Below are positions 11,713-22,968 of a stretch of DNA of 64,000 nucleotides, piece after piece; position 1 is the first letter of the stretch; every line of letters begins with the position of its first letter. The notes beneath the pieces are model-generated. The model worked only from the letters and a program-made list of their open reading frames with translations. It searched no databases and was not told the origin of the DNA. The DNA comes from Erodium maritimum (taxonomy: Eukaryota; Streptophyta; Magnoliopsida; Geraniales; Geraniaceae): the NCBI GenBank assembly GCA_963921825.1, contig OY997588.1:128619203-128683202 (forward strand), in the 5' to 3' direction. Both the position numbers and the translations under genes were made by a program.

Positions 11713-13711
11713 TGTAAGAACCGCCCCAGGTCGAACAGGGAAAATTTGGGGAAAGTTGACTTTCCGCCGGAAAAGTCAACCGATGACTCCGGGAGTCATT
11801 CGGGACCTTTTCGGGACCCAAAAAGCTTAGCCGTCGTTACAGTTAGCTTAGTTGGGTCATTTCCTTTCAAATGACACCTTTTGTGAAAAAGTCAAACCCG
11901 GGTCAAACTAGGTCGATTTTGGAGTATTAACGAATGAAAATAATATGAGCTGAGATATTTTGGGTAGGAGTGGACCCCACATGGACACATGTCCATGTTA
12001 TCTTGGAGGGGAAGAAAAGTGGGAGAAAAGACCAATTGGTCCCGACTTGTGGACAAAAGAGAGAGAGGAGGACTAAAGGACGAATGAGACATTTCCGCCT
12101 TGAGGATAAGACCACATGGGGCAACAATTCAGCTCATTTTCTTCATCTTGGACGAAACCTCCTTAGCTAGAGAGAGAAATTGAAGCTCCATTGCTTGAAG
12201 AAGAAGAAATGGAGAAAAAGGGAGCTCCTTTGGGTGATTTTCAACACTAATCTTCTCCAACATATAATTTTCCTCTTCCTTTCTCCATTTCTAAGGTAAA
12301 TCTTCAAACCAAATTCATTTTCATGGAGTTTGGGTTTTTGGGTTTTCTAAAAAAAAGGCATGAAATGGACTTAGGTCTTAGAGATTTAAGGTTCTAAGAG
12401 TTCAATTAGATGAGTTATGGAGAATGTAGAGATTAATATTGAAGTTTCATGGGTTTTTGGTGGTTTTGATGAAACCAACCATGGTCTTGAAACTTTGGAG
12501 TGTTTGAGTTGGAATTTGAAGTTTTAGAACTTAAAATTGGTGTTGTGGAGAACCTAGAACTAGTTAGGAACTTGTTGGGAGAAAGGAAGTATTTTTCCGG
12601 CGACCAGAGGTTCGCCGGAGCTCCGGCCGGTCGCCGGAATCCGGCCATCGGAGGAAGGGAGGACCGGCCATAGTCGGCCAAAGGGAGGACCGGCCATAGT
12701 CGGCCAAAGGGAGGACCGGCCATAGTCGGCCACTTTTGGATCGTGACCGGCCCGGTGCGGTCCGGCCACCCACAGCCATGTGTGGCCGTAGGGCCCACAT
12801 GGCCGGGACTTAGTGGTTTCGTGCTTGGACGGTCTCGGGTGAACCCCGGGACGTTAATTTCACACCCGGAACGAATTATGGATGTGATTCTTGAAAATTC
12901 GGGAAAAGCGTTTGGAAACTTTAATTTCGAATTTAGAACGCTCGGTCCTCGGAATTTAATTCCATCAAGTGCGTCGAATCAAGTAAATTAATTATGACTA
13001 ATAGACATGAAAAGGGAAATTTTCGGAGTCCTGAGGGACGTTTTCCCGATTCTGGGCAAAATGGGCCTTCCGAGCCCATTTTGACAAGTTGAGCAATTGG
13101 GGTTAGTTTGGGTATTTCCCTCTTTAAACCACACTTGAATTAGCATTAATTCTCGTATTGCTTGTGATCTTAGACGTTGGACCCGAGCTCAGAGGAGGAG
13201 ACTACTAGGCGTCGCGTGACTAAGCGTTGGGATAACATTTGAGGTAGGGAAGAGTAGTAATTACAGCTTTTAATTAAAGAACGTTAATAGTATGCATATA
13301 GGATGTTAATGACCGGAAAAGTCTTAGCTTGCATATAGGATGTGATTAACTAGAATAACCGCTTTCAATTATGGGAATTGTCGTGCTGTAGAATCACATG
13401 TGGTCATGTCGGGCCTTAGGATTGTGTGTTGCTTGTTTTTGGTTGTGGTTATTAGTCCTTAAATTTTGATGTATAGTATTTTCTTTGGTTACTTTAAGAA
13501 TCATTGCATGCTATATGAGTTGTGATGAATGTGATACGAATGGTTGTTTGTTGATATGATTGGTTGAATGAATGTGATATGAACCGTTGACTTGTGATAT
13601 GATCGGGTGAATCATAGACCGATATGGTGGGTTTGGTAAGTGTATCGGTAAGTTTTGATGTTATGATAAGTTCGGTGTAACATGTGTGGTATGGTATTGT
13701 ATTTGTTTTCT

Positions 13712-14045
13712 TACCCCGATGTGTGTTTCCGGGAAGACATCTAGGCCGATGTGCGTTTCCGGTATGGTGTATTGTTTGCTTACCCTGAGGTGCGTTTCCG
13801 GGAAGACATCTAGGACGATAGTGTGTTTCTGGTATGATGTATTGTTTGTTGCCCCGATGTGCGTTTCCAAGAAGACATCTAGACCGATGGGTATTCCGGC
13901 GAGATGTATATTGTTTCACCCTGATGATGTGTGATTAGGGAAGACATCTAGACCGAGGGTGTATTCCGGTCTGATGTATTTGTTTCACCCCGATGCTGGA
14001 TTCCGGGAAGATATCTAGACCGAGGTGGTGCTCCAGTACGATATG
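13712..14045 (+). repeat. LTR-internal tandem array
   Basis: About five units of roughly 65-70 bases built on ccccgatgtgtgtttccgg, gaagacatctaggccgatg and gcgtttccggtatg. The same array sits at the equivalent place in the nested LTR (16225-16640) and, more diverged, in the family B LTRs. Confidence 0.75.
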
Positions 14046-14295
14046 TTGAGTTGCGTGTGTGGATCGGAGTATCCCGGTGTACTTGTCTTATGTTCGTGTC
14101 ATGTTGGATTTGAGTGATGTTCACAGTGGACGTCATGGTATAATATTCTGTTATTCATATGTTTTCTTAGCTTGGTTCTATGGTCGATAATGTTGGGTTC
14201 CTGTTGGTTTTCTATTCGTGTTGTCAGTTATGAGTTTATATTCTTTACTTAGTAATTATGGTAACAGAGCAGAAGTCCATTCCCATTATTACTTT

Positions 14296-17235
14296 TGTAA
14301 GAACCGCCCCCGGTCGATCCCGGCCGAACCAGTGATTTTTTACGAAAGTTGACTTTACGCCGGAAAAGTCAACCGATTACTCCGGGAGTCATTCGGGACC
14401 TTTCCGGGACCCAAAAAGCTTATCCGTCGTTAGGGTTAGCTTAGTTGGGTCATTTCCTTTCAAATAACACCTTTTGTGAAAAAGTCAAACCGGGTAAAAC
14501 TAGGTCGATTTTGGAGTATTAACGAATAAAAATATTATGAGCTGAAATATTTTGGGTAGGAGTGGACCCCACATGGACACATGTCCATGTTAGCTTCGAG
14601 GGGAAGAAAAGTGGGTTAAAAGATCAATTGGTCCCCACATATGGACAAAGGAGAGAGAGACGGGCTAAAGGACGAAAGGGATTTTTCCACTTTGAGGATA
14701 AGACCACATGGGGCAAAAAATTCAGCATTATTCACACCTTGGCCAAACCCCATAGAGAGAAGAGAGAAGTTGGAGACTCCATTAAAGCTTGAAGAAGAAG
14801 CAAGGAAAAAGGGTGAGACTTTGGCTTGAATCTACCTCAAAACACCTCCAAAACACAATTTCCTTCTTCTATTTTCCATTTCTAAGGTATATCTTTAAAC
14901 CAAATTCATTTTTATGAAGTTTGGGTTTGTGGGTTTTCAAGAAAAGGCTTGGAACTAGTTGGGATTGATGAGTTTTGAGGTCTTGTTGATTTAATTAGTG
15001 ATTTATGAAGAGAAAATAGAGTTTGATGATAGAAATCAACTGTCCACCTTGGGTCTTGAAACTTTGGAGTGTTTGAGATGGTTTTTGAAGGTTTTGAGCT
15101 TAACAATGGTGTTATGGAGAATCTAGAACTAGTTATGAGCTTTTGGGAGAAAATAATTATTTTTCCAGCGACCGGAGGTTCGCCGGAGCTCCGATCGGTC
15201 GTTGGAATCCGGCAACCGGAGGAGGGGATGACCGGCCATGGTCGGCCACCCTTAGAACCGTGACCGGCCATGGTCGGCCTCACTTGGACCGTGACCGTTC
15301 CGTCCGGCCACCCACGGCCATGTGTGGTCGTGGGGCCCACATAGCTGGGTTTTGGTGGTTTCATAAATTGAACGGTCGTGGGTGTACCCCGGGACGATGT
15401 TTTCACACCCGGAACGAATTATGGATGTGATTCATGAAATTTCGGGAATAACGTTTAGAAACTTTAAATGCAAATTTAGAACGCTCGGATCTCGGAATTT
15501 AATTCTGTCAAGTGCGTTGGAACAAGTATATTAATTATGCTTGATAGACTCGAAAAGGGAAATTTTCGGAGTCCCGAGGGACGTTTTCCCGATTCCGGGC
15601 AAAATGGGCCTTCTGGACCCATTTTGACAAGTTGAGCAATTGGGGTTAGTTTAGGTATTTTACATTAAAACCGACCTTGAATGCTTATTAATTCTAGTAT
15701 TAATTTATGATCCTAGACTTTATTCTCGAGCTCGGAGGAGGAGACTACTAGGCGTTCGTGTGACTAAGCGTTTGGAAAGCACTTGAGGTAGAAAAGAGTA
15801 GTAATTACCGCTTTTAATTTAAAGAATGTTAATAGTATGCATATAGGACGTAATAACTGGAAAAGTCTTAGCTTGCATATAGGATGTGATTAACTAGAAT
15901 AACCGCTTTCAATGATGGGAATTGTCATGCTGTAGATTCACATGTGGCCATGTCGGGCCTTAGGATTGTGTGTTGGTTGGGTTTGGTATTGATTATTAGT
16001 CCTTAAATGTTGATTTATAGTATCTTCTTGGGTTACATTAAGAATCATAACATGCTTTGGGAAATGTGATGAATCTGAATTGAACCGTTGCCTTGTGAGA
16101 TGATCGGGTGAATGATAGACCGATGTATTGGGTTTGGTAAGTGTATCGGTAAGTTTTGATGATATGATAAGTCTGGTGTAACATGTGTGGTATGGTATTG
16201 TGTGTTATGATATTGTGTATTGTTTGCTTACCCCGAGGTGTGTTTCCGGGAAGACATCTAGGCCGAGTGCGTTTCCGGTATGATGTACTGTTTGCTTACC
16301 CCGAGGTGTGTTTCTGGGAAGATATCTAGGCCGATGTGCGCTTCTGGTATGATATATTGTTTACTTTCCCCGAGGTGTGTTTCCGGGAAGACCTTTAGGC
16401 CGATGTGCGTTTCCGGTATGAGGTAAGTTGTTGTTGCCCCGAGGTGTGTTTCCGGGAAGACACCTAGGCCGATGTGCGTTTCCGGTATGGTGTATTGTTG
16501 ATTGACCCGATGTGCATTTCTGGGAAGACATCTAGGCCGATGTGCGTTTCCGGTATGATGTATGTGGTTTCACCCCGATGTTGTGTGTTCTGGGAAGATA
16601 TCTAGGCCAATGTGCGTTTCCGGTATGATATGTTGAGCTCGTGTGTGGATCGGAGTATCCCGGTGTACTTGTTTTATGTTCGTGTCATGGTGGGTTTGAG
16701 TGATATTCGCAGTGGACGTCACAATACTTTATTATGTTGTTTATCTGTTTCCTTAGCTTGGTTTTATGGTCGATAATGTTGCGTTCCTGTTGTTAGCTCG
16801 GTTCTATGATTGAATAAGTTGTGTTCCTGTTGATTTCTAATTGTGTCGTCTTTTTAGTAAGTGTTAATAATCGAATAATTTTGACGACGGAGCGGAGGTT
16901 CTTTTTCCCTTTACTATTCTTTCCTACTGAGCGCAAGCTCACCCCCTCTGTTTTTACTGTTTACAGGTTTCGACGGTGAGTAGGCTTAGAGGACGTCTCA
17001 GAGCTCGGGAGCTCATTGAGAGTCCGGGGGTTACTTGTAGTAAAGACGTACTTTCTATGTGTACTAAACATTGTCGTTATTTATTTGGATCTTGAGCTTT
17101 TGACTCGTAGTACCGGTTTTTGATTTAGAACTAATTTCGGAGATTATGTTGTTTGACTTATTTATTTATTTATTACTTTATTGTTATTTTAGTTCGCGTC
17201 TCGAGTCCGGTCAAAACTGGATTTGGGGCATGACA
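14296..17235 (+). mobile_element. Solo LTR, gypsy-type family A (nested)
   Basis: A second copy of the same LTR, in the same orientation, inserted in the first. It starts tgtaagaaccgcccc, ends atttggggcatgaca and has the TSD acttt at 14291-14295 and 17236-17240. Length 2940 bases. It is colinear with the outer copy throughout, including the array (16225-16640) and the hairpin TGAGC-GCAA-GCTCA at 16928-16941. Confidence 0.9.
16225..16640 (+). repeat. LTR-internal tandem array
   Basis: Six to seven units of about 65-70 bases, same consensus as the array at 13712 (gaggtgtgtttccgggaaga, cctaggccgatgtgcg). Confidence 0.75.
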
Positions 17236-17560
17236 ACTTTTTCCTACTGAGCGAAAGCTCACCCCCTCTGTTTTTACTATTTTACAGGTTTCGATGGTGA
17301 GTCGGTGTAGAGGACGTCTCAGAGCTCGGGAGCTCATCGAGAGTCCGGGGTTTATCTTTTAGTAGAGACGTACTTTCTGTTTATGAACTAAACTGTGTCT
17401 TTATTTATCTGGATTTGAGCGTTTGACTCGTGGCATCGGATTTTGATTACGAACTACTCGGAGTTTTACGTTATTTAAATTTGCTTTTAGTATTGTTTTT
17501 ATTTAATTTTAGTTCACGTCTCGAGTCCAGTCAAAACCGGATTTGGGGCGTGACAGGTAA

Positions 17561-17770
17561 AGGAATCGATGGTGTTCGAATGAGGAGTTTCCGGCCGACG
17601 ACAGTGGAGGAGAAGACCCGAGTGGAACAAGATCATTCCTCGTCGCCACGGATCGATCTGCCTTGGATAGATCCGATAGAAAAGGAACAAACTCGGTGGA
17701 CGGCGCGGTTGGAAGGGAGGTCTTCGACGGAGTGGTGGACGGAGCCATTGCAGGAGTGCTAGAAATACAA
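17561..17770 (-). mobile_element. LINE-type retroposon copy 3, 5' part
   Basis: The minus frame from about 17748 (MAPSTTPSKTSLPT) reads without break into the outer LTR junction, and its phase resumes at 11712 on the other side once the LTR and one TSD copy are removed. The combined frame is only about 160 codons, so the copy is internally deleted. No domain is recognisable. Confidence 0.55.
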
Positions 17771-18304
17771 AATTACTAAATACAAATATTTAAAACTCAT
17801 AATAAAATTCTTCAATAAAGATTAATTGTGAGACTGTAATAACTTGATTATGTTATTCATATTATACAAAATTACTTGACACATCTCATAAAACAATACA
17901 AAAACATATAAAAGCTTGGTGGATTATCAAACCATAGTTAGCCCCAAAAGCCATGGATTCGAAGACCAAAGTTGTCCAAGTAACTAGAAATTGAGTGCTG
18001 TAGTTGTCTTATATGAGAGGATGTTATCGTAAGGGACATATCACTATCCACTTTTAGCTAAAAGTTCTCTTCTTTGTCTCTTAATATATACTCTTATGTT
18101 CCTTCGATGTTAATTTGAAACCTATATTTTTTTTCCAAAGTAACAGCCAATAACTCCTTTCGCATTCACTGTTTAAAGCGTCTACATCCTTCGCTAATTT
18201 TGTGTCAAAGCAATCTACGGGAAGAAGAAAGGTGTCATATAAGAAGATGAGGAGGGAGAAAATATAAACCAACACTACTTTTTTTGTTAAAAGAATACCA
18301 GGCT
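17771..18304. other. Intergenic, nothing recognised
   Basis: AT-rich DNA between LINE copy 3 and the TIR element. No coding frame or RNA gene seen. Confidence 0.5.
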
Positions 18305-18499
18305 ATATATTATAAATCAGAGGAGAAATCCGGTGAGAACCATGTTTTAACGTAGGAACCGCGAGAACCAATCTAAGCCATCTATTTTAAGAATGGATGG
18401 ATGAGATGCAATTGAGTAGTTGACTTGTTGACTGCAAAAAAACATCATTTTTTTAGTAAGTGGTAAGAGCTTTTTAGTAAAACTATCATATTACTTTTT

Positions 18500-19701
18500 G
18501 GGTTATTTACGATAAGGTACCCTAATGTTTCGTCCACGAACGATAAGGTACCATAATGAATTTTGTGTCCGATAAGGTACCCTAATGATTCGTCCATGAA
18601 CGATTTGGTTTAATGCCGTTAAAAAACTAACAGAATTATGTAGAATGACTATTTTGCCCTTTGACATTTCAGTTGACTTTTGACTTAAGAGTGAAATGAC
18701 CATTATACCCTCAGTTATTATTTTTCCTTAATTTATATTTTCTAATTAATTTTAATTTTCAAAATAAAATAAATAAATTATATATTTTTTAAAGTTATAT
18801 TTTTTAAAAACTGAATTTGTTTTTTTTTTTAAAAAATCAGATTTTTATATTTTAAAATCAGATTTTATATTTAATTAGTTTTATTTTTTAATAATTAGTT
18901 TCTTTATATATAAATAATTTTTTTATTGAAAACAGTTATATATATATATAAATAAATTTATTTTTTTTTTAAATTAATTTTATTAAAAAAAACGGAGAAC
19001 TGCGTCTTCTCCGGCAAGCTCCGGCCACCCCTCCTCCGGCGTCTCGTCCCCGACCACCCCCACCTCCGCCGCCGACTCCTCCCTCTTCCACCTCCCATCG
19101 TCTGAAACCTCGTCGCAGAGCTGAAGCTCGCGATTTGGTTCAGATCTGAACCAAATCGCGAGCTTCTGCGACGAGGTTTCAGACGATGGGAGGTGGAAGA
19201 GGGAGGAGTCGGCGGCGGAGGTGGGGGTGGCTGGGGACGAGACGCCGGAGGAGGGGTGGCCGGAGCTTGCTGGAGAAGACGAGTTCTGTTCTGCGATTTT
19301 TTTTTAATAAAATTACTTTTTTAAAAAAATAAAAATGATTTTTTAATTTCTGTATTTTTTTAATGTTTTTTAATATTTGTAATATTATTTTAAATACTTT
19401 AATTTTAAAATTTTAAAAAATTAAATTTATTTATTTATTATATAATTAAGGGTATAATGGTAATTTTGTCTATCAAATTTATAAGCTTAAAATATGAAAG
19501 GGTAAAATCGTCATTTCACACCCCACTTAACTGAAAATGTATAAGTTAGAGGAATATTCCGTTAGTTTTTAACGGAATATGCCAATTTTAAACCAAATCG
19601 TTCGTGGAAGAATCATTAGGGTACCTTATCGGACACAAAATTCATTAGGGTACCTTATCGTTCGTGGACGAAACATAAGGGTACCTTATCGTAAATAACC
19701 C
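18500..19701. mobile_element. Foldback (palindromic) MULE-like element
   Basis: A 9 bp TSD, ttacttttt, at 18491-18499 and 19702-19710. The two halves are inverted copies of each other nearly end to end, with the centre at 19144/19145 (ggttcagatctgaacc). The ends begin GGGTTATTTACGATAAGG. Each arm carries two to three copies of CGATAAGGTACCCTAATG, then an AT-rich part, then about 130 bases of GC-rich, gene-like sequence next to the centre (19005-19140 and 19150-19290). The left arm has an extra agct near the centre. Transcription across it would give a long hairpin. I could not identify the source of the GC-rich segment. Confidence 0.85.
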
Positions 19702-19879
19702 TTACTTTTTTTAATCAATTCACTAATTTAATTTTTCCCGCTTCGTTTGAACTCTGATTGGCTTCAAACTTACGCCATAACTTTTGTTTTTAAGGGCTTT
19801 CTATCAAGATCAGTCATGAATATATTTTGAAGCACAAAAAAAATTATTTCGGGGTTGATTTAAAAAAAATCTGAGCAAT

Positions 19880-20770
19880 TTTTATCAACACTTTGCTCTG
19901 GATTTATCAACACTTTTACACTGGTTTTATCAACACTTTACACTGGTTTTATCACCTCATTTTCCAAAACTGATAATGATTTTATCACCTCATCGCGTGC
20001 TTTTTATGAACACTAGTTTTATCAACACTAAACACTAGGGTTATCATTCAACTACGTATGTTTTATCACCACCATCACAGGTTTTTTTTTGAAGCACGAA
20101 TTTTTTTATTTATTTCGGGGATGGTTTTTAAAGAAATTATATCTGGGTAATTTTTATCAACACTTTGCTGTGGATTTATCAACACTTTAACACTGGTTTT
20201 ATCAACACTTTACACTGGTTTTATCACCTCATTTTCCAAAACTGATCATGATATCACCTCATCCCGTGCTTTTTAGGAACACTAGGTTTATCATTCAATT
20301 ACATGTGTTTTATCACCCCCATCACATGTTTTTTTTGAAGCACGATTTTTATTTATTTCGGGGATGATTTTTAAAGAAATTATATTTGGGTAATTTTTAT
20401 CAACACTTTGCTCTAGGTTTATCAACACTTTACAATGGTTTTATCACCCCATTCTCCTAAACTGATCATGATTTTTATCATCTCATCTCGTGCTTCTTAT
20501 GAACACCAGTTTTATCAACACTCAACACTAGGTTTATCATTGAATTATGTGTGTTTTATCACCCCATCACAAGTTTTTTTTTATCAACGTTAAACTCTAG
20601 TGTATCACACTTATTATCAAAATTGAACATGGTTTTTATCACCTCATTATTTGTTTCTTATCACCTCATTACATGTTTTTTATCAGCATTTAACACTAGT
20701 TTGGTACTCCGATATAAAATATTTATTAGTGAAGATTTATCAACGCTCAACATTATTTTTATCACCTTGA
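19880..20770 (+). repeat. Minisatellite of TTTATCAACACTT / TTTATCACC words
   Basis: Irregular higher-order repeats of about 230-250 bases (starting near 19870, 20140 and 20390) made of short words tttatcaacactttacactgg and tttatcacctcattttcc. Non-coding; the core of the outer TIR element. Confidence 0.75.
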
Positions 20771-21131
20771 TATAAATTTTTATTTTCGTGCTTCAAAATA
20801 TATTCATGACTGATCTTGATTTAAAGCCCTTGAAAAAAGAAAAATATTGGCGTAAGTTTAAAGTTAATCGGAGTTCAAACGAATCGGAAAATATTAAATT
20901 AGTGAATTGGTGAAGAAAAAAATGGACACTTGTCCACATGGCACCATGCTATTACAAATTTACCCTTGCTTGTGTGAGAATGGATGAAAGTGGCGTGAAT
21001 TTGGGTAGAATTGAGATGATGATGTGGCATCATGGTGAATGTTGGATCTTAGGTGTGTGTGGTTAGGATTGGTTCTCACTGTTCCTATGTTAAGAGTGGT
21101 TCTCAATAGATTATCCCTCATATATTATAAA

Positions 21132-21682
21132 CCATAAGAGAAATAATGTCATAAAATAACAAGTCCTAACATTATGAGGCGAAGAAAACAAACTAGTAAA
21201 ATAAATGTTCATGGACCAAAATGTTTCACTAGGCTGTCTAGAGGGTAATGTTACGGTAGCGTTCGAAGAAACCAATACAGTGAATCTAAACAGAAAACTA
21301 GGATAGAGCGGGCCCTTTTCCGGATAATTGACACATAGACTCTGGGATGTGCTCTAGGAGTATATTGTTTTGGTGGTAGAGGCCACCAAAACAGTCGTTG
21401 AAGCCCTGTAATTAGGGATTTGAATAACTCAATTGGACTAAGCATCCTCCCGAGAAAACAGTTGCCTTCGTCCCACCTCTAATGATAATGAGGGCCTTTA
21501 AAAACGCAAAAGTTGCTAGCTTCTGATCTGGTAGGAGAATGTCATACCGGTACTTGGTGGAACCGATGTCACCCTACGTCTAGTTAGGCAGTATTATCGG
21601 CAGACCCCCCTACTCGACCACGAAGTCCTCGCGAGGGCATGTTCCTCCCCTCGGTTGGACTGTCAATCCATTGAACCCCTCA
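21132..21682 (-). mobile_element. Possible LINE remnant, left part
   Basis: Minus-strand sequence with a short frame at 21251-21445 (KSLITGLQRLFWWPLPPKQ) of the kind found in 3' tails of plant retroposons. It joins 26061 once the solo LTR is removed. Weak; no TSD was found. Confidence 0.3.
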
Positions 21683-22968
21683 TGTAAGAACCGCTCCCGG
21701 TCAACGCCAGTTAAATCGGCGAAAAACAGGAAAATTTAAAAAATTTGGACAGACGCTTAAATGAACCTAAATTTGACCCCGATGGTCATACCGGACTTAA
21801 GGTGACCCCGATATCGACCAAAGTGAGTTCCGGGGGACTCAGGGCAACTTTCTAACCAATTTGGGAAATGTTGACTTTTCGCTGGAAAAGTCAACCGAGC
21901 GACGTTTTGGTCCGTTCGAGGTCCGTTTTGGATCCAAAAAGCTTAGCCGTCGTCAAAGAGGCCTTAGTTGAGCCGTTTCCTTGTAGCTCGTGAAGTTTCG
22001 TAATTTCTTGGAAAAAGTGCCCGTTTGGGGCCCGAGACGGCCGAATTTCGCGAATCTGATTGAAAAATATCTAGAAGATATTTTCCAAAAGGTGTGGGAC
22101 CCACTTGCCACATGTCAATTATGTGGTGGTGTTAGATTTCTTGAACAAAACAAATGATGAGACTTGAGGGGTAGTTTGTAAATAGTTAATGTTTTGATTT
22201 TTAAAACAAAAACAAAAGGGGGAAAGGATGAGAGGTCTCGGCCATTAACAAAAAAGAGGAAATTAGAGAGAGAAAGTGGAGAGAGGAAAGAGAAGGAGAA
22301 AAGAGAAGGAAAGGGTTGGAGTTTTTGGGATTTCCCGACAATTCGACCGACGGATCGTCTCAACGGTTGAAGAATCGAGCTCCCGTCGTCATTCCCTACG
22401 GTGAGAAACTAACCGATTTTCATTTTGGAACGTTTGAATTTTTGGGTTTGAGTTTAAATGGTTTGATTAAGGTTGGGTTGAGGTTTGGGGTTCGTTAGGA
22501 ACGTTTTGGGGTGAAAAGAAATGTTTTCCGTTGTGACCGTGTGGGGCCCACATTTTCGGGCCTCGGGTTTTTCGTGTTCGGGTGGTTTAGGACGATCCCC
22601 AAGTCGTTAATTCACACTCGGAACGAATTTTGGAATTAAATTGTAAAAGTTGTAAATTGACGGGTTTAGAAACTTTAAACGCGAATTAAATTGCTCGGAA
22701 GTCAGAAATTGATTCCGTCGATTGCGTTGGAACGCTTGAATTATTCTAAGACCGTAGAAACGAAAACGGGAATTTTCGGAGCCCCGGAATGGCGTTTTCA
22801 AAACCCGGGCAGATTCGCCATGTCGGGCGAATCGGGCTTTTTCGGGTCCTTTATCGACAATGTCGAGTAATTGGGAAGTTTGGGAGTGATCGACATTGTC
22901 GGGGTTACTTTTGTGCATCAAGTTTATTAAATTTCAGTTTATGTCTGCACGCTTAAAAGTATTTAAAA

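Larger units (their letters stand above)
11713..17555 (+). mobile_element. Solo LTR, gypsy-type family A (outer, interrupted)
   Basis: Begins tgtaagaaccgcc and ends ggatttggggcgtgaca. The 5 bp TSD ggtaa is at 11708-11712 and 17556-17560. Without the nested LTR it is about 2.9 kb. No gag or pol and no second LTR are found, so it is a solo LTR. Long LTRs ending in ...GGGGCGTGACA are typical of plant Ty3/gypsy chromoviruses (Tekay/Del type); that assignment is inference. Inside are a tandem array (13712-14045) and, after the nested insertion, a hairpin TGAGC-GAAA-GCTCA at 17248-17261 followed by a pyrimidine tract and ACAG. Confidence 0.88.
18317..21119. mobile_element. TIR element with minisatellite core (outer)
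   Basis: Flanked by a direct repeat of up to 12 bases, atatattataaa, at 18305-18316 and 21120-21131. The terminal inverted repeats are imperfect: the left shows gtgagaacc, taggaacc and gagaaccaat, and the right, on the minus strand, shows ttgagaacc, taggaac and gagaaccaat. Inner arms pair again: 19735-19850 (cccgcttcgtttgaactctg ... gatcagtcatgaatatattt) against 20790-20920. Between them lies an array of TTTATCAACACTT / TTTATCACCTCAT words. The element has no protein. The 9-12 bp duplication suggests a Mutator-like mobiliser, but this is not proven. It is interrupted by the palindromic element 18500-19701. Confidence 0.65.

Noticed and set aside
13712..16640. CRISPR-like spaced repeats
   Set aside because: Units are tandem, degenerate and directly adjoining, lie in plant LTRs and have no unique spacers; they are minisatellites.
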